A stretch of DNA of 64,000 nucleotides from Steromphala cineraria (Eukaryota; Mollusca; Gastropoda; Trochida; Trochidae), in assembly GCA_916613615.1 (NCBI GenBank), contig OU744726.1:17983515-18047514 (forward strand), written 5' to 3'. Under the pieces are notes generated by a model. It had not been told where the DNA came from. It saw nothing but the letters and a program-made list of their open reading frames with translations, and made no database searches. Every line of letters begins with the position of its first letter. Position 1 is the first letter of the stretch. Shown piece by piece: positions 55,801-60,051 of the stretch. Made by a program: the position numbers and the translations under genes.

Positions 55801-56516
55801 TACAGAATGACGACCTTCTCATGTTATCAACCAATCAGAGCATACGACTCGCGCGGGGGGAATCCCCCTATGAGAAGCGAAGCCTACACCCTTCTCAGCT
55901 CACCGTCTCATCAGCGAAGCTCGTTAGCAGGCAGGCTAACCCGCGCGGTCTTATGCACGAGTACAGCCTAGGACGCAAACCCCCTTTAAGTTGTTAAACT
56001 GTTTATGATGGACCAGACCATTTAACAATAGGTTTGACAAGCTCGACAACAAACTAACAACATTTATATATTTTTTTAATTTAAATGATTTTGTGTTGTT
56101 CTTTTTTTTAAATCTTAGCATTTTTGACTTGAAACTAGAAATACGACAGCATAGTGAGTGAGTATTTAGATTCCTTTCACAGTCATGATAATCTGTCCGA
56201 GAGTTGAGTTCAGTTGAATTTCTACATCATATCTTGGGCTTTGAACTTTTCCATTGAGCTACCATGATGATAATCATGATGAAAACATCGCTTCACAAAC
56301 ATTTATGATTTCAGCCATATGTCCTACACTGTAAGGCCATACAAATGACTTAATGTACAGGGTCTATCTTGGTGTCATCAATATGTTTTCTCATTATCAC
56401 CATTCCAACTTTTAAAATGCTAAAAAAATTACAATTAGCAAACAATACTCACAGTTAACTACAGTCCCAGTCAGGAGACAGACGAGTGACATCCACTCTA
56501 ATCTGAATCTCGCCAT
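4753..56516 (-). CDS. Receptor-type protein tyrosine phosphatase with F-type lectin and 16 EGF-like modules (gene span, 38 coding exons)
   Basis: Predicted single-pass receptor phosphatase that removes phosphate from protein tyrosines at the plasma membrane. Exon model 5' to 3' on the minus strand: 56516-56453, 40321-40196, 33386-33135, 31135-30950, then 16 EGF exons from 30552 to 18512, membrane exon 17220-17115, then phosphatase exons to 4753. Summed coding length is 4839 nt, 1612 residues plus stop, and every junction keeps frame. Domains: signal peptide 1-21, Cys-rich 22-63, F-type lectin about 64-209, EGF modules 210-941, TM about 951-974, proline-rich juxtamembrane to about 1058, PTP D1 1059-1344, PTP D2 1345-1612. 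D1 has WPD (Asp1218) and HCSAGVGRTG (Cys1249, Arg1255). D2 has Cys1539 but Lys1545 where Arg is expected. Ligand and substrate are unknown. Exon calls are from reading; no transcript evidence was available. Confidence 0.9.
6160..6640. repeat. Tandem repeat with gggcaataactcc units
   Basis: About three units of 155-170 bp starting aactccatcaaggtattgatac at 6161, 6331 and 6486, ending in cggacgcacggacgg and ggcgggggtattaa. This type is common in molluscan genomes (general knowledge). Confidence 0.75.
6837..6972 (-). CDS. Exon 37: PTP D2, P-loop with Arg replaced by Lys
   Basis: Residues 1540-1585. Together with exon 36 the P-loop is C-RNGST-K-CG: Lys1545 replaces the invariant Arg, and His before Cys is Met. 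Then LFCAVLNIIQRL and LIRQLQTFRPGFI. D2 is predicted inactive or nearly so. Acceptor gacag, donor gtaagt. Confidence 0.92.
7337..7491 (-). CDS. Exon 36: PTP D2, degenerate WPD loop and pseudo-active Cys
   Basis: Residues 1489-1539. The WPD loop reads DGWAESKDTP (Trp1506, Ala, Glu), so the general-acid Asp is lost. Ends with AVMC, Cys1539. Acceptor cacag, donor gtactt. Confidence 0.9.
8002..8127 (-). CDS. Exon 35: PTP D2, TYWPE
   Basis: Residues 1447-1488. DEGTYWPETKKE then the strand ITEVSLQVWQK. Acceptor ttcag, donor gtaagt, phase 0 both ends. Confidence 0.92.
8552..8683 (-). CDS. Exon 34: PTP D2, VTQLPLP and DFWRLV
   Basis: Residues 1403-1446. HVVTQLPLPWTVVDFWRLV, the D2 counterpart of IATQGP..DFW. 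Acceptor cgcag, donor gtgatg, phase 0 both ends. Confidence 0.92.
9300..9495 (-). repeat. Dispersed repeat shared with the flanking duplications
   Basis: Reverse complement shares tctgatgggatgcaatc, gttgtgcaatcagcgac and ggggagataactctt with 630-780 and 60805-60945. Lies in the intron between exons 33 and 34. Confidence 0.65.
9632..9705 (-). CDS. Exon 33: PTP D2, DYINAVF
   Basis: Residues 1378-1402. RPKLETPVPDTNDYINAVFIP; the D2 version of DYINASF. Acceptor aacag, donor gtaagt. Confidence 0.9.
9958..10057 (-). CDS. Exon 32: start of PTP domain D2
   Basis: Residues 1345-1377. TDKEVAASLLEENIKKSRMKENFP, the D2 lead-in helix. Unlike active domains it has no KNRY motif. Acceptor ttcag, donor gtgagt. 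Confidence 0.88.
10553..10699 (-). CDS. Exon 31: end of D1 and D1-D2 linker
   Basis: Residues 1296-1344. EQYHFLHLVVLEAL is the closing D1 helix, followed by a polar linker rich in Glu. Acceptor tgcag, donor gtataa, phase 0. Confidence 0.9.
11210..11345 (-). CDS. Exon 30: PTP D1, P-loop and Q-loop region
   Basis: Residues 1250-1295. SAGVGRTGTF completes HCSAGVGRTG with Arg1255, then GLDIL and the VRKMRKNRLSMVQT helix. All catalytic D1 residues are present. Acceptor ccag, donor gtccta. Confidence 0.93.
11460..11690 (-). mobile_element. tRNA-derived SINE
   Basis: Minus strand starts near 11680 with a tRNA-like head: ttagcgtgttcggcttcgg (A-box-like) and ggtttgaatccc (B box), then an unrelated body toward 11460. 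Lies in the intron between exons 29 and 30. Confidence 0.65.
11796..11941 (-). CDS. Exon 29: PTP D1, WPD loop and start of active site
   Basis: Residues 1202-1249. QLHFMSWPDHGVPSAP holds the general-acid Asp1218, and the exon ends at FIIHC with catalytic Cys1249. Acceptor tttaag, donor gtacaa. The P-loop is split with exon 30. Confidence 0.93.
12355..12483 (-). CDS. Exon 28: PTP D1, KCAEYWPE
   Basis: Residues 1159-1201. NKCAEYWPEMGGS then FVIREFTVHNTK. Acceptor ttcaag, donor gtactc, phase 0 at both ends. Confidence 0.92.
12879..12976 (-). CDS. Exon 27: PTP D1, DFWRMVW motif
   Basis: Residues 1126-1158. PNPVTIGDFWRMVWQEQ then IIVMLTRLTEGKR. Acceptor gacag, donor gtaaaa. A tRNA-like B-box sequence (ggttcgaatctc) lies right after the donor in the intron, so a SINE probably abuts this exon. 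Confidence 0.9.
13400..13436 (-). CDS. Exon 26: PTP D1, IATQGP motif
   Basis: A 37-nt exon, residues 1114-1125, GYNARKEYIATQG, the conserved YIATQGP strand with its final Gly and Pro codons completed by exon 27. Acceptor ttcag, donor gtaaga. Confidence 0.92.
13842..13918 (-). CDS. Exon 25: PTP D1, DYINASF motif
   Basis: Residues 1088-1113. DHSRVVL followed by HSDYINASFID, the conserved core strand of PTP domains. Acceptor tgcag, donor gtatgt. Confidence 0.92.
14291..14378 (-). CDS. Exon 24: start of PTP domain D1
   Basis: Residues 1059-1087. GKNRFKQMYPY corresponds to the conserved KNRY segment of classical PTPs, with Phe in place of Tyr in the usual KNRY. Acceptor tacag, donor gtaagc. Confidence 0.9.
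14690..15500 (-). mobile_element. Decayed LINE reverse transcriptase fragment
   Basis: Minus strand carries YADDTQ (RT catalytic motif, near 15470), then RPLDYSNSLL-like and HWLPVQARIEYKIL segments typical of CR1/L2-like LINE C-terminal RT regions, with stops and frame changes. It lies in the intron between exons 23 and 24. Confidence 0.8.
16030..16193 (-). CDS. Exon 23: proline-rich juxtamembrane and D1 lead-in
   Basis: Residues 1004-1058. Proline/arginine-rich QQAPPRPSPYRRAP (possible SH3-type ligand, inference), an acidic EGDQNDDDTN stretch, then VDKFESEYL, the helix that precedes PTP domains. Acceptor gatag, donor gtgagt, ends phase 0. Confidence 0.88.
16871..16950 (-). CDS. Exon 22: juxtamembrane, basic then acidic
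   Basis: Residues 977-1003. Starts RRNRRKDDQTPVV and continues TFQDESANDNSF. Acceptor ttcag, donor gtacgt. No domain recognised; typical length for the linker between membrane and D1. Confidence 0.85.
17115..17220 (-). CDS. Exon 21: transmembrane helix
   Basis: Residues 942-976. About 24 hydrophobic residues (VLVVAAGILLLVLSLVGVFL) followed by YKR and, across the junction, RNRRK. This basic stop-transfer places the EGF modules outside and the phosphatase domains in the cytoplasm. Acceptor tgtag, donor gtatgg. Confidence 0.92.
17800..17880. mobile_element. Very short TIR element (hairpin)
   Basis: acacggatataacgaac and its imperfect inverse gttcgctatatctgtgtt enclose about 30 bp. Looks like a minimal DNA-transposon remnant. 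The rest of this intron (17221-18511) shows nothing recognisable. Confidence 0.6.
18512..18643 (-). CDS. Exon 20: EGF-like module 16, last before the membrane
   Basis: Residues 898-941, ACVGSYGYNC, CGQCLGGISC, TGECSGGC, EGEGC. Acceptor ttcag, donor gtgagt, phase 1 to 1. Joins to the membrane exon through a split Ala codon. Confidence 0.9.
18940..19270 (+). repeat. Two to three monomers of the 115-bp family
   Basis: Shares caggccttttgcccctggagaa and ttaagggcgtgacc words with 43035-43480. Lies in the intron between exons 19 and 20. Confidence 0.65.
19523..19657 (-). CDS. Exon 19: EGF-like module 15
   Basis: Residues 853-897, ECRHGHYGPEC, CGQCSDKSPC, GWKGDNC. Acceptor gtaaag. The donor is GT but weak (gttggt), making this the best candidate for skipping. 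Phase 1 to 1 means skipping would remove exactly one module in frame. Confidence 0.85.
20280..20414 (-). CDS. Exon 18: EGF-like module 14
   Basis: Residues 808-852, ACEDGRYGYNC, RCMGSEVCNKIDGKC, FLEPLC. Fourth tandem unit. Donor gtaagt, acceptor tgtag, phase 1 to 1. The intron that follows resembles the one after exon 10. Confidence 0.9.
20636..20770 (-). CDS. Exon 17: EGF-like module 13
   Basis: Residues 763-807, ACEDGRYGYNC, QCLNEEVC, FFKPLC. Third tandem unit. Donor gtaaat, acceptor tatag, phase 1 to 1. Confidence 0.9.
20997..21131 (-). CDS. Exon 16: EGF-like module 12
   Basis: Residues 718-762, ACEDGRYGYNC, CNKTDGKC, FLEPLC. Second unit of the exon plus intron tandem array. Donor gtagat, acceptor tgtag, phase 1 to 1. 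Confidence 0.9.
21353..21484 (-). CDS. Exon 15: EGF-like module 11
   Basis: Residues 674-717, ACEDG-type module. It is 3 nt shorter than its sisters because of an in-frame deletion in the KCSSGC region (reads MCSGC). Donor gtagat, acceptor tttag, phase 1 to 1. First unit of a four-unit tandem array with repeat length about 356-361 bp. Confidence 0.9.
21783..21923 (-). CDS. Exon 14: EGF-like module 10
   Basis: Residues 627-673, VCKDYKFGPDC, CNCRNSTELCDKTAGQC, GWTGRDC. Donor gtgaga, acceptor ttcag, phase 1 to 1. Paralogue of exon 9, with matching flanking intron. Confidence 0.9.
22636..22700 (-). pseudogene. Truncated dead EGF exon (exon 7 type)
   Basis: The minus strand matches the 3' half of the VCKD-type exons (TGDCVWNGCED, TGVDC), followed directly by an in-frame TAA and a changed donor. 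The 5' half and acceptor are missing. Its place between exons 13 and 14 is where the exon 7 equivalent should lie, so the second exon block has lost this module. Confidence 0.65.
22976..23113 (-). CDS. Exon 13: EGF-like module 9
   Basis: Residues 581-626, GCPQGKYGFGC, CNHVDGSC, KWDGDQC. Acceptor tgaaag, donor gtaaag, phase 1 to 1. Counterpart of exon 6. The intron before it carries a TIR element (23256-24495) that the paralogous intron before exon 6 lacks. Confidence 0.9.
23256..24495. mobile_element. TIR element GGCCTAAGAGTAATTGAAGG
   Basis: Inverted ends GGCCTAAGAGTAATTGAAGG at 23256 and the inverse ending at 24495; TATTTG occurs at both flanks. Subterminal ttgcagtt/ggttgcag repeats are also inverted. 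No transposase. The paralogous intron before exon 6 has no insertion at the equivalent place. Confidence 0.8.
24940..25077 (-). CDS. Exon 12: EGF-like module 8
   Basis: Residues 535-580, ECVDGKFGARC, CNKVTGHC and GYKGQDC. Acceptor acacag, donor gtgagt, phase 1 to 1. Counterpart of exon 5 in the second copy of the ancestral exon block. Confidence 0.9.
25386..25532 (-). CDS. Exon 11: EGF-like module 7
   Basis: Residues 486-534, ACAKNRFGAEC, CGQCASLYDNKRRC and KWVGRQC. Longest EGF exon of the array (147 nt). Donor gtacgt, acceptor actag, phase 1 to 1. Its C-terminal half resembles exons 6 and 13. Confidence 0.88.
25921..26055 (-). CDS. Exon 10: EGF-like module 6
   Basis: Residues 441-485, ACEDGRYGYNC-type module with NRTDGKC and FLEPLC. 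Donor gtagtt, acceptor tgtag, phase 1 to 1. Exon and flanking introns closely match the exon 15-18 tandem array about 5 kb further on. The first codon is split with exon 9. Confidence 0.9.
26582..26722 (-). CDS. Exon 9: EGF-like module 5
   Basis: Residues 394-440, VCKDYRFGQNC with CNCRNSTEVCDKTTGQC. Donor gtgaga, acceptor ttcag, phase 1 to 1. Very close to exon 14, including flanking intron sequence, showing that exons 9-10 and 14-15 come from one duplicated block. Confidence 0.9.
27285..27419 (-). CDS. Exon 8: EGF-like module 4
   Basis: Residues 349-393, ACADGTYGYNCSKQC ending FFLPIC. Acceptor tgtag, donor gttagc, phase 1 to 1. Belongs to the AC.DG.YGYNC group with exons 10 and 15-18 but is the most diverged of them. 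Confidence 0.88.
27953..28093 (-). CDS. Exon 7: EGF-like module 3
   Basis: Residues 302-348, VCKDFWFGEQC with CKDVDEVCNKTTGEC. Donor gtatgt, acceptor ttcag, phase 1 to 1. Same type as exons 9 and 14. A truncated dead copy is at about 22636-22700. Confidence 0.9.
28429..28566 (-). CDS. Exon 6: EGF-like module 2
   Basis: Residues 256-301, GCQKGKYGSRC with CNHVDG and NWDGDQC. Donor gtgaac, acceptor taaag, phase 1 to 1. Near-duplicate of exon 13, and the introns upstream of both are also similar, so they arose by duplication of a multi-exon block. Confidence 0.9.
28600..28870. repeat. Intron segment paralogous to 23200-24660
   Basis: ttatggtcatg, aaaactgcgtcccgcctcaatcgaaat and tccatttccgtgaacag match the intron before exon 13 at 23213-23255 and 24590-24640. 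It confirms duplication of exons 5-6 and 12-13 with their intron. Confidence 0.75.
29848..29915 (-). pseudogene. Possible remnant of a GC..GKYG-type EGF exon
   Basis: ttcaccttcacattgacatc and cttgcttacatc resemble the 3' part of exon 6, with the middle scrambled. Weak match; only a remnant of a duplicated exon if real. Confidence 0.3.
30415..30552 (-). CDS. Exon 5: EGF-like module 1
   Basis: Residues 210-255, opening ECADGVFGEQC and closing KGYKGKGC. Cys spacing is of the laminin-EGF/MEGF type. Acceptor ctccag, donor gtgagt, phase 1 to 1. Its closest relative in the array is exon 12 (ECVDGKFG), which has the same position relative to a GC..GKYG exon. Confidence 0.9.
30950..31135 (-). CDS. 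Exon 4: F-type lectin domain, second half
   Basis: Residues 148-209. Starts with KERLENFTVTVDG and ends with LILNLCEVEVY, the conserved closing strand of F-type lectins. Acceptor aacag, donor gtaagt, phase 1 to 1. A frame-broken copy of this exon lies just upstream in the gene at about 31280-31410. Confidence 0.9.
31280..31410 (-). pseudogene. Dead duplicate of lectin exon 4
   Basis: Matches exon 4 over the TVDG, CNTW, GDSLDP, SIHCTAPVNGSNV region on the minus strand. It has about 8 extra bases after the TVDG codons that shift the frame, and it lacks the LCEVEVY end. No exon border was found. It appears to be a decayed tandem duplicate inside the exon 3/4 intron. Confidence 0.7.
32430..32880 (+). 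mobile_element. LINE C-terminal fragment with A-rich tail
   Basis: Plus strand has KKCPLCKAIDEIK then LLFTGLMSCNPVNAI and LVKQYIY in a shifted frame, the usual end of LINE ORF2, followed by an A-rich aaaaataaaaataaa tail near 32855. Confidence 0.5.
33135..33386 (-). CDS. Exon 3: F-type lectin domain, first half
   Basis: Residues 64-147. Contains NLALGK, the AVDG motif, CTHT and WWKVDLGQ, the hallmark strand pattern of fucolectin/tachylectin-4 (F-type lectin, F5/8-like) domains. Acceptor cttcag, donor gtaaga, phase 1 to 1. The usual NR.D..R sugar-binding segment is not recognisable near the exon 3/4 border (it reads PSSNKERL), so fucose binding is uncertain. Confidence 0.9.
33387..35595. other. 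Intron 2 interval without recognisable genes
   Basis: Contains a dispersed repeat (gagctccgcccacatt at about 33712, also at 5670) but no supported gene. Short open frames here show no family features. Confidence 0.5.
35596..36047. repeat. Hairpin repeat with CRE-like sites, intron copy
   Basis: Older copy of the 60207-60678 element. Has gatatcaagcgatatctc, several tgacgtca/tgacatcac words and the inverted atatatcaaca...tgttattgatata hairpin. More diverged than the other copy. Confidence 0.75.
36574..37288 (-). mobile_element. TTAA MITE split by a second copy (outer element)
   Basis: Same family as 75-430, in reverse orientation, flanked by TTAA at 36570-36573 and 37289-37292. Interrupted at an internal TTAA by the copy at 36660-37015. 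Outer halves are 36574-36655 and 37020-37288. Confidence 0.88.
36660..37015 (+). mobile_element. TTAA MITE, inner nested copy
   Basis: 356 bp, the same length as the element at 75-430, with intact termini and TTAA at 36656-36659 and 37016-37019. Inserted into the outer copy of the same family. Confidence 0.9.
38300..39440. repeat. Degenerate tandem satellite, about 180-bp unit
   Basis: Recurring tttcaaaaccgttacc...cagttgagct at about 38409, 38600, 38945 and 39129, with weaker units between. Spacing is about 175-191 bp. Flanking 38020-38270 and 39640 hold the motif in inverse form (gtaacggg/ttgacat). Confidence 0.75.
39758..40165 (-). mobile_element. Penelope-like element RT fragment
   Basis: Minus strand encodes TNLYSKIPNDLGIEAI, NGIAMGTIMAPTYATL and RFLDDF, matching Penelope-like reverse transcriptases, with both ends missing. 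It starts a few tens of bases after the exon 2 donor. Confidence 0.8.
40196..40321 (-). CDS. Exon 2: Cys-rich N-terminal segment
   Basis: Residues 22-63 with six cysteines, containing CHCTSGC and a KRGWSGPTC ending like the last loop of an EGF module. Acceptor tttcag, donor gtgagt, phase 1 at both ends. It lies directly before the lectin exon in the joined protein. A Penelope-like reverse transcriptase fragment sits about 30-45 bp past the donor in the following intron. Confidence 0.8.
40498..42555. mobile_element. Diverged second copy of the GGCCTAAGAG TIR element
   Basis: Begins ggcctttgagtaatttaagg and ends with the inverse near 42555. Shares the tttggttgca subterminal motifs with 23256-24495 but is longer and has other internal sequence, part of which recurs at 45345-46510. 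Confidence 0.65.
42548..42640 (+). repeat. Two long poly-C tracts
   Basis: Runs of more than 20 C at about 42549-42585 and 42618-42638, adjoining the end of the 40498-42555 element. Exact lengths may not be reliable in any assembly. Confidence 0.8.
42780..42975 (+). mobile_element. LINE C-terminal fragment
   Basis: Reads EIKDKNNFILQCSRYKEIR and YKLVQLF, like the CPxC..EIEDE.HF...C..Y..LR end of LINE ORF2 proteins. Short and degenerate. Confidence 0.5.
43035..43480 (+). repeat. Tandem repeat, about 115-bp monomer
   Basis: Repeated tttcagctttctaggccttttgc / ggagaagaagat / ttaagg..gtggcc units. Related monomers at 18940-19270 and, in reverse, single units at 2095-2225 and 62095-62225. Confidence 0.75.
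45345..46510. repeat. Internal-region relative of the 40498-42555 repeat
   Basis: Shares blocks with 40945-42110 (attgcgacttgctttatc, gacctcggtccatt, acatcgatt.aaatgaac). No terminal repeats. Contains about 105 open codons on the minus strand at 45614-45931 (STIALRADKLYTSARQKPLT), coding-like but not recognised. Confidence 0.6.
47012..47152 (+). mobile_element. Truncated TTAA MITE, cut by the foldback element
   Basis: Starts aGGGACAGTAGCACG after TTAA (47008-47011) and follows the MITE consensus to its internal ttcac-TTAA, where the palindromic element begins. The rest of the MITE is not found on the other side. Confidence 0.8.
47157..52507. mobile_element. Foldback element, 5.35 kb palindrome with TTAA ends
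   Basis: Left arm about 47157-49170 is the inverted repeat of about 49775-52507. Ends are AGGGACCCGCCGTCGCC and its inverse, flanked by TTAA (47153-47156 and 52508-52511). The roughly 600-bp centre has no transposase that I can recognise. The right arm is longer because of a LINE insertion at 50041-50640. The arms differ by scattered substitutions and small indels. Confidence 0.88.
50041..50640 (-). mobile_element. 5'-truncated LINE inserted in the right palindrome arm
   Basis: Minus strand encodes LNVNQEKTKI, the post-YxDD segment of a non-LTR reverse transcriptase, then LPLYVETGRHCRPPTPLE and a C-x2-C...H-x4-C motif as in LINE C-termini. The 3' tail is a (CTGT)n repeat. The left arm has an uninterrupted site at about 48894. 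Confidence 0.8.
52840..53400 (+). mobile_element. LINE 3' end with (TTGTC)n tail
   Basis: Plus strand reads TPLVDRICRHC, VEDEVHFLVNCPYSSDLR, a zinc-knuckle-like LINE C-terminus, followed by a short 3' UTR and a tail of tandem TTGTC at about 53380-53400. Strongly 5' truncated. Confidence 0.75.
53530..55770. other. Intron 1 interval without recognisable genes
   Basis: No supported coding sequence. Shows only A+T-rich sequence, a gtgggtat-rich patch at 54380-54470 and a gcgtat/atacgc patch at 55430-55470. Confidence 0.5.
56453..56516 (-). CDS. Exon 1: start codon and signal peptide
   Basis: Begins with ATG in a strong context (ACCATGG). Encodes residues 1-21, a short basic N-terminus followed by a hydrophobic stretch (MSLVCLLTGTVV), as expected for a signal peptide. 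Donor is gtgagt and the exon ends in phase 1, matching exon 2 over a 16 kb intron. The link to exon 2 rests on phase, a sensible joined sequence and the lack of any other signal-peptide exon seen, so it is less certain than the later joins. Confidence 0.75.
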
Positions 56517-59500
56517 GGTTTGATTCCTTCAAGAAGGAAGTAATGCTATTTTCAAATGTAAAAATAACATAGATAAAGAGGCCATACTCAACGTTTTGAC
56601 GTAGAGATGAGTGTGAACACTTTAAAACAATTGAGAGTTAGTTGGAATCAGTTGCAAAAATAAGTATTTATATATTCAAATTATTCATAATATGATTTTC
56701 TTTCTGAAGCTTCTTTTTGAGTAATAAAGATAATTGATTTTGGAGAAACATTCATCGTTTGGTCAATTCATGAAACTGTATCAATGTCCGAAATTATGGA
56801 CTTTGAATCATTTTTATTTTTCATATCTTTTCAAAGATTTTTGTACTTTGAGTAATGTTTTGGAAACTTATTTAACCAAGTTTTACGAAAATAATCATTA
56901 TTGGATATACTTAGTGTTTGATTTTCTTTTTACATTTCCAATATATTGTCTGCAAAACTCTTCGTGAACTTCGAATGAAATGAATGATGAGGATAGGCAT
57001 TTTTTTTACTCTTTAATTATTTTGCTTTCATCATCATTTTGGGGTGTATAAATTGCGATTAAAGTGTATAAGGTTCCTTTGAAATAATTGTTGTCTTGAA
57101 TTGATGAGAATAATACATGCAATAGATCTTTTATGTCTACATCGGAATTAGTAGTAATATCTGTATCCAAAGGAATTGTTGATTTAGTTATCGCTGTACT
57201 CCACTGAGTTTGTACAAAGACTGTACTTCTGTGCTGTGAACTCGGAGTATTGATAGAAGTGATGATGCAACAATATTGTTATTAATTACGTCATACGTTA
57301 AAGCAAAATAATTGTTTTTCGTCAATAGGATTACATTTTGAGAATGACAGATTGCCGATTCTGGAAAAAACATACTTTTCCAATATGTCGATTAGAACTC
57401 CTTATATTTATCTTTACTCCAAAATAAACAAAGATCTTGCCGTAAATTTTAAATCCTCGACAAGGGCCATACCATATATTATACTTTAATGTGGAACAAG
57501 GGCGGACTGCGCCTTTGATTTTTATGCAAACAATGCTAGACAGAATGTCAAGTATGAATATTATAACAGTTCTTTGAAATATTTCTTTCTCATTTCTATA
57601 AAATCAAAATTCTTACATAGTTTAACAATTCATATTTGTATTTGGATATGGGAAAATGGTTTTAAATAACTCTCCATCATTGACATTTTTCAGGAATAAA
57701 ATCACTTTTAAAACGGACAATTCGATCTACACTAATGAATACGACTGTAATAGCAACAAGAGAGTTACGGAAGCCGACACTTAAAGCATTTAATCAAAAC
57801 CCATTACATCCTGGTTGGTATTTTTGTATCTGTTTTAAATGCGACTGACAACTATTGGTTGCTCTTTATAATTTAAGCGCAATGTAGATTTTGTAAATCA
57901 TCAACTAATGAAACTGTTTCTTAAAATGTAACCCACATCTATTTATCTTATTCATGTATTCTTAAATATCCCTTATTTACAGATGTCTTTGATACATTTC
58001 ATTGATAAAAATTCATGCTTTCGATTTGAATATAAAAAATGTTATTTCACAGCTGAGTTTAGGATTATCACTTTAGATATTGAAATCCACACATTTGTAC
58101 AGGATCCTGTAATTGAGATTTACAGGTATTTTAAAGATTCAGCAACAATCACAAATTAAATCAACTGCAAAAATTGTTATCATAATTAATCAAACCAGGG
58201 TTAAAGTAGCTAATGAATACAAAATTGAGTTATGGTTTAACTACATTGTTTTTAAGTTGCTTACTCATTTAAAAAAACCAGTGTTCCATGTTGATTTGTC
58301 TTTGCCAGTTAATGACATTGTTATTGTGGGGAAGTAGTCCCTCTTACAACACTATTTGATTGTGACACATTCTGAAACTTTGTTGCCCTCTTCTCTATTT
58401 ACAAATCTTTATGAAGTTATCCGGGTACGTATATCAGAAAGATGACTTCACTTAATATTGCGGCGATCCATGCAGGCCTAAAAAAACCTTCAAAACAATT
58501 GGTTTTGAGTAGAGCATCTATGATCTATGGAACTGTATCAATGATTTATGCACTAAAATGTGTCGAATGTTAAAAAAAAAGTTAATTGTCAATATTAAAT
58601 TCTTTCAGATATTGAAAAGAGGTTGAGAATCTAGAAAATGTTTGTACCAGTGGCTATTAAGTGGTTTATGTTGGACTCTCAGCTCCATGGCCCTGGTTCG
58701 AATCGAGGTAAAACACCAGAATTTTCTCTTTTGCTTTACACTGTGATTTATCCTTGGCCAAGTCACATCACTCACATCACAACAGGAGCTGCAGGATTGT
58801 ACACATTGTGACCATTTCCTGAATTTATGCAAGTTGCTAGTTACAATGGTAAGGTTTTCAGGGATTTTAAAAACCGCAGGATATTAAGGACTGAAATATA
58901 TCATTAAGTTTCATTTGACGTCAGACTTGTTGGATTTTGTACTAATAGGCACTATGTGGGCGATCCTTTATTGTTTGCTTTGTATTCTGAAAACCATACA
59001 TCATACCTTCCACTATGCAAAACTTACAGAACTAGTCAGAAAGTGCACATTGCATATATGGGAACACGGTAAGTATCTATTTGGTCACTAAGTAGCTGCG
59101 CCGAGATAAGAATTCCGTCATGATTATTGTGTTAAACCAATGGGCAAAGTCTCGCAATGGATATCAGGTTTCAATGGCCACTTACAGTACTACAATATGG
59201 TAACACAATATCTGTAACGTTTGGCTGTTAACATACTTATCGTTTGATGATCACTCTATGATAGCTACAGCACTTATATCGGAGATTCTGATTGGCCGCG
59301 AGCTCTCAAAATGTCCAACCATATAAACTTCCTTAGTGAGAATAATGAATGTCTAGTATTAGCTAAACACTTCAAAAAGATATTTGTGAAAACGTGTTAT
59401 GGTGGCTTCATTACTGTGCAATGCTACATATACATTGTTAAAATAGTTCCTATTTTCACAAGACCTTGTTTTATCTAATCAGTAGGCAAGATTTGTATTA

Positions 59501-60051
59501 CGTTCATAATGTGACGGTAATTTTGTATAACCTCCACTTTAGGGTTCACTGAAATTTATACCGGATATATGAACTTGATAAAACAAACAAGGAGGTAGCA
59601 TGTCGCTTAATATATTACAATGTATGTTGAAAAGGTCTTACCTCCTAGTTTATTTCTGAGAACGGTATTCAATACTGCACAATACTTCATTGCCAAATAG
59701 GCAGTATATGCGTAAAGACCAGCATGCGACGGTTATTTCCTTCACGTATTACCTTCACGTTAGAGGAATGTGTACTAATGAACAATTACCTAAAATAAAA
59801 AGGTAGCATATCGTTTAAATTCATAGTTTAAATTTGTATCCTTTGAAAGATTTTACAGACCTTAAGACTATATATTATGTTACTTCATAAAACACATAAA
59901 ATTTAAAAGAAAATGCATTGCACATACAAAAAGTTCAATAACATGATATATAAATATAAATATATGAACACAATATAGCGCCAATTCAGAGGCAATTAAC
60001 AATTAGCTTCCTGCTTATTCTATTTAAGTTTACACTAAAACTACCAGGAAG
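56517..60051. other. Upstream flank of the receptor gene
   Basis: Should include the 5' UTR and promoter of the receptor gene, but no TATA box or start site could be fixed. No coding gene is supported. A tRNA-like relic is at 58650-58705. 59280-59800 belongs to a dispersed repeat also seen at 33700-34030 and 5640-6110. About 57950-58340 has some coding-like composition broken by stops and is not recognised. Confidence 0.5.
58650..58705 (+). repeat. tRNA-like relic with B box
   Basis: tggactctcagctccatgg then ggttcgaatcgagg, a B-box match. No complete cloverleaf could be folded by eye; probably a SINE remnant. Confidence 0.35.

Larger units (their letters stand above)
52512..55985. mobile_element. 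Possible TTAA element with AGGGGGTTTGCGTC ends
   Basis: AGGGGGTTTGCGTC follows TTAA at 52508-52511 and its inverse ends at 55985 before TTAA (55986-55989). Subterminal GC-rich stretches share words such as GAGGCTTCG and GCTCGTTAGC and resemble the foldback ends. The inside contains a LINE 3' end. Pairing of the two ends is inference. Confidence 0.5.

Noticed and set aside
57950..58520. Coding-like stretch upstream of the receptor
   Set aside because: Frames are broken by stops and no family was recognised. Not enough to call a gene or a pseudogene.
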